Below, in pieces: positions 57,993 to 64,000 of a DNA stretch of 64,000 nt. The notes under the pieces are model-generated. The model saw nothing but the letters and a program-made list of their open reading frames with translations, was not told where the DNA came from and searched no databases. The DNA lies in contig NZ_CP011112.1 of NCBI RefSeq assembly GCF_001190945.1, positions 682,001 through 746,000 on the forward strand, given 5' to 3'. Source of the DNA: Luteipulveratus mongoliensis. Its GTDB lineage: Bacteria > Actinomycetota > Actinomycetes > Actinomycetales > Dermatophilaceae. The first letter of the stretch is position 1, and every line of letters begins with the position of its first letter. The position numbers were made by a program, and so were the translations under genes.

Positions 57993-58013
57993 GAAGTCGT
58001 CCCAGGAGGAATC

Positions 58014-60140
58014 ATGCAAAGCCCCGCCCGTTGGGCCACCCGCCGGCCGTGGCACGCGCTCGCGGCCTGGCTCTTCGTCTTGATCGCCGTCACCGGCGCG
58101 TCCTTCGCGGTCGGCTCGAGCCACCACGACAGCACCGAGCTGCCCGGCACCGAGAGCCAGCACGTGAGCGACGCGCTCGCCGGCACCCGGGACGCGCTCG
58201 ATGAGGTGCAGGTCGTCTTCAAGGCCAACGGCGGCAACGTGGCCGCGGACCCCGCGGTGCGTACGACGATCGCTGACCTCCGCGCCAACGATGCGGTCAA
58301 CGCGGTGTCGCCGCCGTCGGCCCAGGCGGGCTCCCTGTCCAAGGACGGCCGAACGGGCTTCGCGACGGTGACCCTCAAGACGATCCCGGAGGAGACCGAC
58401 CCGGCACAGGTGCGCGACATCATCGACACCGCCGAGAAGCATCAGACCGGCAGCCTGCAGATCGCGCTCGGAGGCGACGCGGTGCGCAACGCGTCGCAGG
58501 AAGGCGGCGCCGCCGAAGGCATCGGCATGATGGCCGCGCTGGTGATCCTGGTGATCTTGTTCGGCTCGCTGCTGGCCGCGCTCCTCCCGATGCTGACGGC
58601 ACTGTTCGCGGTCGGGTCTGCCGTGGGCGCGGTCGCGCTCGTCTCGCATCTGGCGGCCGTGCCGTCCTACGCGCCGCCGATGATGATGCTGGTCGGTCTC
58701 GGCGTCGGCATCGACTACGCACTGCTGATCTTCACCCGGTTCCGCAGCGAGCTGCTGGCCGGGCGTACGCGTGAGCAGGCCACGGCCATCGCGCTCAGGA
58801 CCGCCGGGCGATCCGTGCTGTTCGCCGGCGTCACCGTGATCATCGCCCTGGTCGGCCTCGTCGTGCTGGGGCTCGGCTCGATGCAGGGTCTCGCGCTCAG
58901 TGTGGCGATGACGGTGCTGCTGACGATGGTCGCGTCGATGACGCTGCTGCCAGGGCTGCTCACGCTGTTCAGCAAGCGGATCGAGAAGCACGTCCGCAAG
59001 CGGGCCGCCAAGCGGACCAAGGTCCAAGGCGACGCTTGGCGGCGAGTCTCCGACGGCGTACGACGTCGTCCGTGGCTGGCCTTGCTCGTTGCGGTGCCGC
59101 TGATGCTCGTCCTCGCCGTGCCCGCTCTCGGGATGCGGCTCGGGTTCTCCGACGCCGGGACGGACGCGTCGAGCGCGACGTCGCGGAAGGCGTACGACAT
59201 GCTCGCTGACGGGTTCGGGCCAGGTGTCAACGGTCCGCTGTACGTCCTCGCCGAGGGCACGCCGCAGCAGGCGGGCGCAGCGGCCCAGGCGTTGCGCAGC
59301 GTCGAGGGAGTCGCCGGCGTCAACGGGCCAATGGGTGAGCCCGGCCGGCCGTCCGCGCTGATCGTCATCCCCGAGGGCGGCCCGGCCTCTGACGCCACCG
59401 TCGACCTCGTGCATCGACTGCGGGACACAGCCCTGCCGAAGATCTCCGCGAACTCGGGCGGCACGTACTCCGTCGGTGGGTCGACCGCGGGCGCCATCGA
59501 CTTCGCCGATGCGGTGAAGGGGCGGCTGCCGTGGTTCATCGTGCTCGTGGTCGGGCTGTCGTCCGTGCTGCTGATGGCGGTGTTCCGGTCCGTGCTGATC
59601 CCGCTCAAGGCGGCGGTGCTCAACGTGCTCTCGATCGGAGCGGCCTTCGGGATCATGACCTGGGTGTACGGCGACGGTCACCTGGGCGTGCCGAGCGGGC
59701 CGATCGAGGCGTTCCTACCGGTGATCTGCTTCTCGGTCGTGTTCGGGCTGTCCATGGACTACGAGGTGTTCCTCGTCTCGCGGATGCACGAGGAGTGGCG
59801 GCGCTCGGGCGACGCGCATCATGCCGTACGCGAGGGCCTCGCTTCGACGGGCGCCGTCATCACCGCGGCGGCCGCGATCATGGTCGTGGTCTTCGGGGCG
59901 TTCATGCTCAGTCCCGACCGGATGCTGGGGCAGATGGGTCTGGGCCTCGCGTCGGCCGTGCTCCTCGACGCGGTCCTGGTGCGCTGCCTGATCGTGCCGG
60001 CCGTGATGCACCTGCTGGGTGACAAGGCCTGGTGGCTCCCCGGCTGGTTGGACCGGTCGCTCCCACGAATTCGCTTGGAGGACAACGTGATCGAGCAGTC
60101 AGAGCAGTTGCACCCGGTCCAACCAGTGCCGACCCGCTAG
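58014..60140 (+). CDS. MMPL-family (RND-like) transporter
   Basis: The protein has 708 residues from ATG 58014 with AGGAGGA upstream. It has two repeated halves, each with a large extracytoplasmic loop and a five-helix bundle (MMAALVILVILFGSLLAALL, then VGLGVGIDYALLIFTRFR; second half FIVLVVGLSSVLLMAVFRSV and VFGLSMDYEVFLVSRMHEEW). The GxDYALL and MDYEVFL Asp-Tyr pairs are those of proton-driven MmpL proteins, which export lipids or drugs. Repression by the divergent PadR protein is likely. Confidence 0.93.
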   Translation: MQSPARWATRRPWHALAAWLFVLIAVTGASFAVGSSHHDSTELPGTESQHVSDALAGTRDALDEVQVVFKANGGNVAADPAVRTTIADLRANDAVNAVSPPSAQAGSLSKDGRTGFATVTLKTIPEETDPAQVRDIIDTAEKHQTGSLQIALGGDAVRNASQEGGAAEGIGMMAALVILVILFGSLLAALLPMLTALFAVGSAVGAVALVSHLAAVPSYAPPMMMLVGLGVGIDYALLIFTRFRSELLAGRTREQATAIALRTAGRSVLFAGVTVIIALVGLVVLGLGSMQGLALSVAMTVLLTMVASMTLLPGLLTLFSKRIEKHVRKRAAKRTKVQGDAWRRVSDGVRRRPWLALLVAVPLMLVLAVPALGMRLGFSDAGTDASSATSRKAYDMLADGFGPGVNGPLYVLAEGTPQQAGAAAQALRSVEGVAGVNGPMGEPGRPSALIVIPEGGPASDATVDLVHRLRDTALPKISANSGGTYSVGGSTAGAIDFADAVKGRLPWFIVLVVGLSSVLLMAVFRSVLIPLKAAVLNVLSIGAAFGIMTWVYGDGHLGVPSGPIEAFLPVICFSVVFGLSMDYEVFLVSRMHEEWRRSGDAHHAVREGLASTGAVITAAAAIMVVVFGAFMLSPDRMLGQMGLGLASAVLLDAVLVRCLIVPAVMHLLGDKAWWLPGWLDRSLPRIRLEDNVIEQSEQLHPVQPVPTR

Positions 60141-60146
60141 GGCTGG

Positions 60147-60689
60147 TCAGCGGGAGGCTGCGGTGGTCGACCGAGCAGTGCGAGCTGCTGCCGGTCGGCC
60201 CCAGCGGGTCCGGCCCCACGGCTTGAAGACCGAGAGCACGACCGCGAAGGACAGCGACGTCAGCGACACGATCGGCGGGTAGACCAGGTCGCCTGCGGAC
60301 ATGTCCTGGGTGCGGCCGGCGACCAGATCCGCACCGCGCTGGGCGAGCTCGTCGAGGCCCGGCATCAGTGCGATCAGGATCAGCGTCGACAGGACCAGGT
60401 TGATGACGAGCTTGGTGAGGACCCACTTGTGCTTGACGACCCCGTAAGCCGAGCCCCAGCCCAGCAGCACACCGGTGACAAGGGTGGCCAGCGCGGCGGT
60501 CAGCATCGGCCACACGACATAGGCGAGGGCCTGGAAGCACAGCCCGACCGTCGACGGGTCATCGCTGGTCAGGCTCACGCCGACGAAGACGGCGACCATG
60601 ACGTCGACCCCGATCCACGTGGCGACGGACAGCAGGTGCAGCACGAGAAGCGTCCTGCGCGAACGGCGACTGAATCTCTGAGTGCTCAT
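60147..60689 (-). CDS. DUF2269-like integral membrane protein
   Basis: The 180-residue protein has four membrane helices: LLVLHLLSVATWIGVDVMVA, ALAYVVWPMLTAALATLVTG, WVLTKLVINLVLSTLILIAL and IVSLTSLSFAVVLSVF. The pattern, with a HLLSVATWIG motif and KW before the third helix, resembles DUF2269 proteins, which are of unknown function. It ends seven bases from the convergent MMPL gene end. Confidence 0.65.
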   Translation of the reverse strand: MSTQRFSRRSRRTLLVLHLLSVATWIGVDVMVAVFVGVSLTSDDPSTVGLCFQALAYVVWPMLTAALATLVTGVLLGWGSAYGVVKHKWVLTKLVINLVLSTLILIALMPGLDELAQRGADLVAGRTQDMSAGDLVYPPIVSLTSLSFAVVLSVFKPWGRTRWGRPAAARTARSTTAASR

Positions 60690-60797
60690 GCCACTCAGAG
60701 TCCCGGGACGGCCCGGCGCAGGCGTCCGCCGAGCGTGGAGATCGGCGTACGTCAGATGCTGAGTCTCCCCGCGCCGGCCGCCCGCCCCGCGGGGTCA

Positions 60798-60857
60798 GAA
60801 CTGAGTACCGGTGGTTTGACTCAGTTCAAACCGAGTCGAACCACCGGTACTCAGTTC
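60798..60857. terminator. Long inverted repeat downstream of SMP-30 gene
   Basis: Arms of 25 bases (GAACTGAGTACCGG... and its complement ending at 60857) pair with one G-T wobble around a 10-base loop. The site lies after the minus-strand SMP-30 gene stop at 60880 and before the DUF2269-like gene start. It is probably a strong intrinsic terminator. Confidence 0.65.
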
Positions 60858-60879
60858 CGGCGGACGGGTCCGCGGGCGG

Positions 60880-61791
60880 TCAGGTGGCGGGCGGGTAGAG
60901 GGCGCCGTTGAAGGTCACGCGCAGGGTGTAGACCGAACGGCCTGCGGTGATGAACAGCTGGTTGCGCTTTGGACCACCGAACGCGAGGTTCGACACGGAC
61001 TCGGGCAGCATCAGCTTGCCGATCAGGTCGCCGTCCGGCGCGAAGCAGTGCACCCCGTCCCACGCGGCGGCCCAGATGCGGCCCGTCGTGTCGACGCGCA
61101 ACCCGTCGAACCGGCCCGCTGTGCAGGTCGCATGGATGTCGCCGCCCTTGAGCGAGCCGTCGTCCAGAACGTCGAAAACCCTGATGTGCGAAGGCTCTTG
61201 GCGAGTGTCAGCGATGTAGAGCTGCGACTCGTCCGGCGAGAACGCCAGCCCGTTGGGCCGGCAGAAGTCGTCCGCCACGACGGTGAGCTCGCCCGACGGG
61301 TCCAGGCGGAAGACGTACTGACCGTCCTGCTCCTGCTCGCCGGCGTTGCCCTCGTAGTCGCAGGCGATGCCGTACGGCGGGTCGGTGAACCAGATCGACC
61401 CGTCGGCGCGGACGACCACATCGTTGGGGGAGTTGAGACGCTTGCCGTTGTAGGAGTCGGCGAGCACGGTGACCGACCCGTCGAGCTCGGTGCGGGTGAC
61501 CCGGCGGTTGCCCTGCTCGCAGGAGATCAGGCGGCCCTGACGGTCGATGGTGTTGCCGTTGGAGTAGCCGGAGTCATCACGAAACACCCCGACCGCTCCG
61601 GTGGTCTCGTCCCAACGCATCAGGCGGGACGCCGGGATGTCGCTCCAGACGAGGTAGCGGCCGGCGGGGAAGTAGACCGGGCCTTCGCTCTTGAGCGAGC
61701 CGGTGTGGATGCGCTGGACGACGTAGTCGCCGTCCAGCAGGTGGAAGCGGTCGTCCAGCTTCACGAACTCGGTGTCGATGACGTGTTCCAT
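60880..61791 (-). CDS. SMP-30/gluconolactonase/LRE family protein
   Basis: This 303-residue six-bladed propeller lactonase has EGPVYFPAGRYLVWSDIPAS (metal-binding Glu), RLISCEQGNRRVTRTELDGS, LNSPNDVVVRADGSIWFTDP (Asn-Asp metal site), CRPNGLAFSPDESQLYIADT and a later DGLRVDTTGRIWAAAWDGVH. Family members hydrolyse sugar lactones with Ca2+ or Zn2+. It is monocistronic, flanked by inverted repeats on both sides. Confidence 0.92.
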   Translation of the reverse strand: MEHVIDTEFVKLDDRFHLLDGDYVVQRIHTGSLKSEGPVYFPAGRYLVWSDIPASRLMRWDETTGAVGVFRDDSGYSNGNTIDRQGRLISCEQGNRRVTRTELDGSVTVLADSYNGKRLNSPNDVVVRADGSIWFTDPPYGIACDYEGNAGEQEQDGQYVFRLDPSGELTVVADDFCRPNGLAFSPDESQLYIADTRQEPSHIRVFDVLDDGSLKGGDIHATCTAGRFDGLRVDTTGRIWAAAWDGVHCFAPDGDLIGKLMLPESVSNLAFGGPKRNQLFITAGRSVYTLRVTFNGALYPPAT

Positions 61792-61809
61792 GCGGGGCTC
61801 CTGCTGTGC

Positions 61810-61867
61810 CGAGAGTGCAAGCCGCGTCGCTTCCGGATCCGGGGTAGCGACGCGGCTTGCACTCTCG
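61810..61867. terminator. Perfect 22-bp-arm inverted repeat
   Basis: CGAGAGTGCAAGCCGCGTCG plus two more bases pairs exactly with the segment ending at 61867, with a 14-base loop. It lies between the stop of the TMEM175-like gene (61959, minus strand) and the start of the SMP-30 gene (61791). It is probably the terminator of the former. Confidence 0.65.
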
Positions 61868-61958
61868 ACCCGGAAGCGCGCCTCACTTTCCCCACCCGTA
61901 CAGGCGTTGCTTCGGCACCTTCACGCTAGCACTGGCTGACCGTAGCCAGCCACGCGGG

Positions 61959-62576
61959 TTAGTGGGCCTTCGCCCGGCTGAACAAGCGCCGGAACGGGAA
62001 GTCGGTCGCCATCAGGAGCATCAGCGGGTAGTAGCTCGTCGCCGGGAAAGTCAGACTGATCGCCAAGGCGAGGACAAAGGCGACGGTGGTCTGGATCAGA
62101 GGCGTCGGGTCCGGCTTGTCGTCACTGTCCCGGGCCGAGCGGTCACGTCCGACCACGACACAGATCGCCGCAAGCAAGGCCGAGCTGACCGCCATCGTGC
62201 CGATGTAGAAGATCTTGGTCGCCGCCTGATCGCCGGCGCCCGGTTCGGCGAGCAACGCTGTCGGGAACGGCAGCACCACAATGGTCAGCGTCCAGCCCAG
62301 CAGCAGGCGGGTGAGGGCCGCGTTCTCCGCGATGACCGTGCGGATGACCGCGTGCTGCGAGAGCCACAGCCGCGCAATGACCAAGAAGCTGAGCAGGAAT
62401 CCCCAGATCTCGTTGCTGTGGTCGGACACCAGGTCAGTGACGGACCCGCCATTGAGCTCGCCTGCGATATCGACGAGCGGCAGCACCAGCAGCGTGATGG
62501 CGATCGCCACGATCGCGTCGATGAAGGTGATGAAACGCTCGAAGTCGCGCGATCGCTCGATCTGTTGCTCGTCCAC
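61959..62576 (-). CDS. TMEM175-family (DUF1211) potassium channel-like protein
   Basis: The 205-residue protein has six membrane helices. The family signature at the start of helix 1 is RFITFIDAIVAIAITLLVLP (F-x-D-A-I-x-A-I-A-x-T-L-L). The rest is IWGFLLSFLVIARLWLSQHA and LLGWTLTIVVLPFPTALLAE, as in prokaryotic TMEM175 homologues, which form K+-permeable tetramers. The helices fill most of the length. Confidence 0.88.
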   Translation of the reverse strand: MDEQQIERSRDFERFITFIDAIVAIAITLLVLPLVDIAGELNGGSVTDLVSDHSNEIWGFLLSFLVIARLWLSQHAVIRTVIAENAALTRLLLGWTLTIVVLPFPTALLAEPGAGDQAATKIFYIGTMAVSSALLAAICVVVGRDRSARDSDDKPDPTPLIQTTVAFVLALAISLTFPATSYYPLMLLMATDFPFRRLFSRAKAH

Positions 62577-62599
62577 GGCGTGAGGCTATAGGCAAGCGT

Positions 62600-63379
62600 T
62601 CAGGAGTGACTCACCGTGAGGCCGTAGATCTTCACCTCGCCGTAGTTGTCGTCCGCGCACGGGTCGGCGTTCTCGCAGTTGGCCTGGGTGTACGCGCCGG
62701 CCTTGAAGTAGGCGCCGTCGAAGTCCTGGGTCTGCGTGGTCTGCAGCTGGCCGTTGTAGTACGCCTTGATCTCGCCGCCGGAGACCACGAACTTGGCCTC
62801 GAACTTCGTGCCGAGCTGGTAGTCGCTGGTCACGAGCTTGTGGTGGGAGTCGTCCGGGCTCGTGATGTAGAGCTTCGTGCCCTCGAGCCGAAACACGGAG
62901 ACGTCGTCGTCCGCGTCGTGGATCTGCCCGGCCACGACATTCGGCCGCCCCTCGGGCACGTGCGTGATCGCCTCGTTGATCACCATCGTGTGCGTGCCCT
63001 CGGTCGAGGACCAGCTCGCCTTGTCCGAGCCGTCCATCTCGCGCAGCTCGGACCGCGGATAGCTCGACCCACTCGTCGTCACCCCGTTGACCGCGGCTCG
63101 GAACTGGACGCCGGTGCAGTCATCGGTCGCGGTGAACCACGGATCGATGCCGTACGTCGCCAGCTCGGGCTGCATGACATCTTTCGGGTCCTCGTCCTCA
63201 CCGATCGGCAAGCCCTCGTACCAGTTGGTCAGGTCCAGCACGTCGGCCGGATATTGACAGTCCGCCGTGGTGGCGGCGACCCGCGGCTCAGCGGCTTCGA
63301 CAGGCGCGGCGCTCGCGGTCGCGCCACCTGCGAACAGGGCAGCCGCGGCGGCCATGGTCAGGACGTAGTTCCTCGACAT
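62600..63379 (-). CDS. Secreted polysaccharide lyase family 7 (alginate lyase)
   Basis: The protein has 259 residues from ATG 63379 with a signal peptide (YVLTMAAAAALFAGGATASA). PL7 motifs are complete: SSYPRSELREM (Arg and Glu of the RSEL motif), VVAGQIHDADDD (Q-I-H catalytic) and DGAYFKAGAYTQANC (YFKAGxYxQ). It cleaves alginate or a related polyuronate by beta-elimination outside the cell. QIH suggests activity toward polyguluronate or polyMG, which is family knowledge. The frame is open upstream to 63631, but the signal peptide fixes the start. Confidence 0.93.
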   Translation of the reverse strand: MSRNYVLTMAAAAALFAGGATASAAPVEAAEPRVAATTADCQYPADVLDLTNWYEGLPIGEDEDPKDVMQPELATYGIDPWFTATDDCTGVQFRAAVNGVTTSGSSYPRSELREMDGSDKASWSSTEGTHTMVINEAITHVPEGRPNVVAGQIHDADDDVSVFRLEGTKLYITSPDDSHHKLVTSDYQLGTKFEAKFVVSGGEIKAYYNGQLQTTQTQDFDGAYFKAGAYTQANCENADPCADDNYGEVKIYGLTVSHS

Positions 63380-63497
63380 ATTCGGCAGGCTATGCAGTGG
63401 CCGCCATCGCGAAGTGCATGGAGCGGGTACAGAACTGGCCACGAACACCAGCACTTCGGCAGGCTTTCGAGCAGCACCGAATGCCTGCCGCTCCGCT

Positions 63498-63597
63498 GGT
63501 CGAGTAGCCGGAGCGCCAGCGGAGGCGTATCGAGACCCGCTGCGCGTGGTCACCGGGTCTCGATACGGCTCGCGCTGGGGCGCTCGCCTACTCGACC
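63498..63597. repeat. Nested palindromic element, copy 5 (subfamily B)
   Basis: The outer ends are GGTCGAGTAGCC (63498) and CTACTCGACC (to 63597), with inner arms GTATCGAGACCCG and CGGGTCTCGATAC. It is the same layout and sequence type as copy 2 at 12801. It lies just after the response-regulator stop (63609) and upstream of the alginate lyase. Confidence 0.85.
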
Positions 63598-63608
63598 GGC
63601 GATAGCCG

Positions 63609-64000
63609 TCAGTCGAGGGGGACGAAACCACTTTCGTACGCGCGGATCACGGCCTGCACCCGGTCGCGCACGCCCAGCTTGCCGAGGATGCTCGTGACGT
63701 GGGTCTTGACCGTCTCGACGGTGACGAAGAGCTCCGCGCCGATCTCGGCGTTGGAGAAACCTCGGGCCAGCAGCCGCAGCACGTCACCCTCGCGCTCACT
63801 CAGCGTGGGCAGCCCCGGCCGCGCAGCTGAGGCGGGCGTCGCTGAGGCGACCAGTCGGCGTACGGCGTCGGGGTAGAGCAGCGAATCCCCTTGGTGGACA
63901 GTGAGAATCGCGTTGACGACGGTGTCCGGCGCCGACCGCTTGAGCAGGAAACCCTGCGCGCCCGCCTGCAACGCCTCGTGGACGTAGTCGTCGTTCTCGA
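63609..64000 (-). CDS. NarL/LuxR-family response regulator, N-terminus outside window
   Basis: The visible C-terminal 130 residues start in the receiver domain (LQAGAQGFLLKRSAPDTVVN, with the conserved Lys). They continue through a linker to a LuxR helix-turn-helix (LPTLSEREGDVLRLLARGFS, NAEIGAELFVTVETVKTHVT, SILGKLGVRDR). The frame is open to the end of the window, so the start and phospho-acceptor Asp are outside. It is a DNA-binding output of a two-component system whose kinase is not in the window. Confidence 0.92.
   Translation of the reverse strand, partial: ENDDYVHEALQAGAQGFLLKRSAPDTVVNAILTVHQGDSLLYPDAVRRLVASATPASAARPGLPTLSEREGDVLRLLARGFSNAEIGAELFVTVETVKTHVTSILGKLGVRDRVQAVIRAYESGFVPLD

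Noticed and set aside
57651-59681. Minus-strand frame of 676 codons opposite the MMPL gene
   Set aside because: It covers the PadR operator and gene and the MMPL gene in the wrong frame; its composition (His, Arg, Gln, Asp) is typical of an antisense shadow.
1-64000. rRNA, tRNA, riboswitch and replication-origin signals
   Set aside because: No tRNA cloverleaf, rRNA segment, DnaA-box cluster or recognisable riboswitch (including a c-di-AMP type before kup) was found by eye; a covariance-model scan was not possible.

Overview
The window is high-GC DNA from an actinomycete, with frequent GTG/TTG starts, many 4-bp ATGA/GTGA gene overlaps, twin-arginine and Sec exported hydrolases, F420-type and WhiB-type protein families, and PadR/MerR/HxlR/AraC regulators beside small-molecule enzymes. 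The composition does not allow a genus to be named with confidence. No rRNA or tRNA gene was recognised.

Layout. 1-3.3 kb: a truncated hypothetical gene, a small protein coupled to an XRE-ImmA/IrrE metallopeptidase regulator, a PPOX-fold protein and an arylamine N-acetyltransferase. 3.3-9 kb: Tat-exported esterase, NTF2-like protein, VOC protein plus kinase-like phosphotransferase, SDR, secreted HEYGH metallopeptidase. 9-13.5 kb: an AraC regulator divergent from a Baeyer-Villiger-type monooxygenase and alpha/beta hydrolase pair. 13-19.3 kb: NTR-like protein, quinone oxidoreductase, EEP phosphatase, nucleoside deaminase, TY-Chap-like protein and a large membrane protein with a serine-hydrolase-like tail. 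19.4-23 kb: a GH92 alpha-mannosidase with a glycosyltransferase. 23 kb: an RHH/PIN toxin-antitoxin pair, then a MerR-ClpN fusion. 24.8-29 kb: NQO-type reductase/HxlR pair, FAD-linked oxidase, MFS exporter.

29-49 kb is the accessory region. It opens with a type I-E CRISPR interference operon (cas3, cse1, cse2, cas7e, cas5e, cas6e) whose cas1 is cut off after about 75 codons and runs in register straight into a CRISPR array of 29 repeats. Neither cas2 nor a leader remains. After the array come decayed transposase and unknown remnants, a two-gene minus-strand operon (unknown protein plus a putative PD-(D/E)XK/coiled-coil protein), and a two-gene operon encoding an Apaf-1-like STAND protein (XRE HTH, NB-ARC, 14 WD40 repeats) coupled to a DUF89/ARMT1-type damage-control phosphatase. 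This operon is the best candidate for an undescribed (defence or stress) system. It is followed by a small-gene module: two paralogous unknown proteins, a lone receiver domain and a degenerate WhiB-like protein. Half-copies of a genomic palindromic element lie at both borders (29.03 and 49.29 kb), which suggests that the region was inserted into one such element.

49.3-64 kb returns to chromosomal-type genes: an ABC exporter operon with DUF1048 protein and MerR regulator, a Kup potassium transporter, RidA with a dehydrogenase remnant, LysR, two tandem permease-prefix proteins, cupin, a PadR/MMPL pair sharing a strong operator-like dyad, a DUF2269-like protein, SMP-30, TMEM175, a PL7 alginate lyase and the start-truncated end of a NarL/LuxR response regulator.

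A family of about 100-120 bp nested palindromic intergenic elements occurs at 8.93, 12.80, 23.64, 27.58 and 63.50 kb. Several flanking genes take their stop codon from the element ends.
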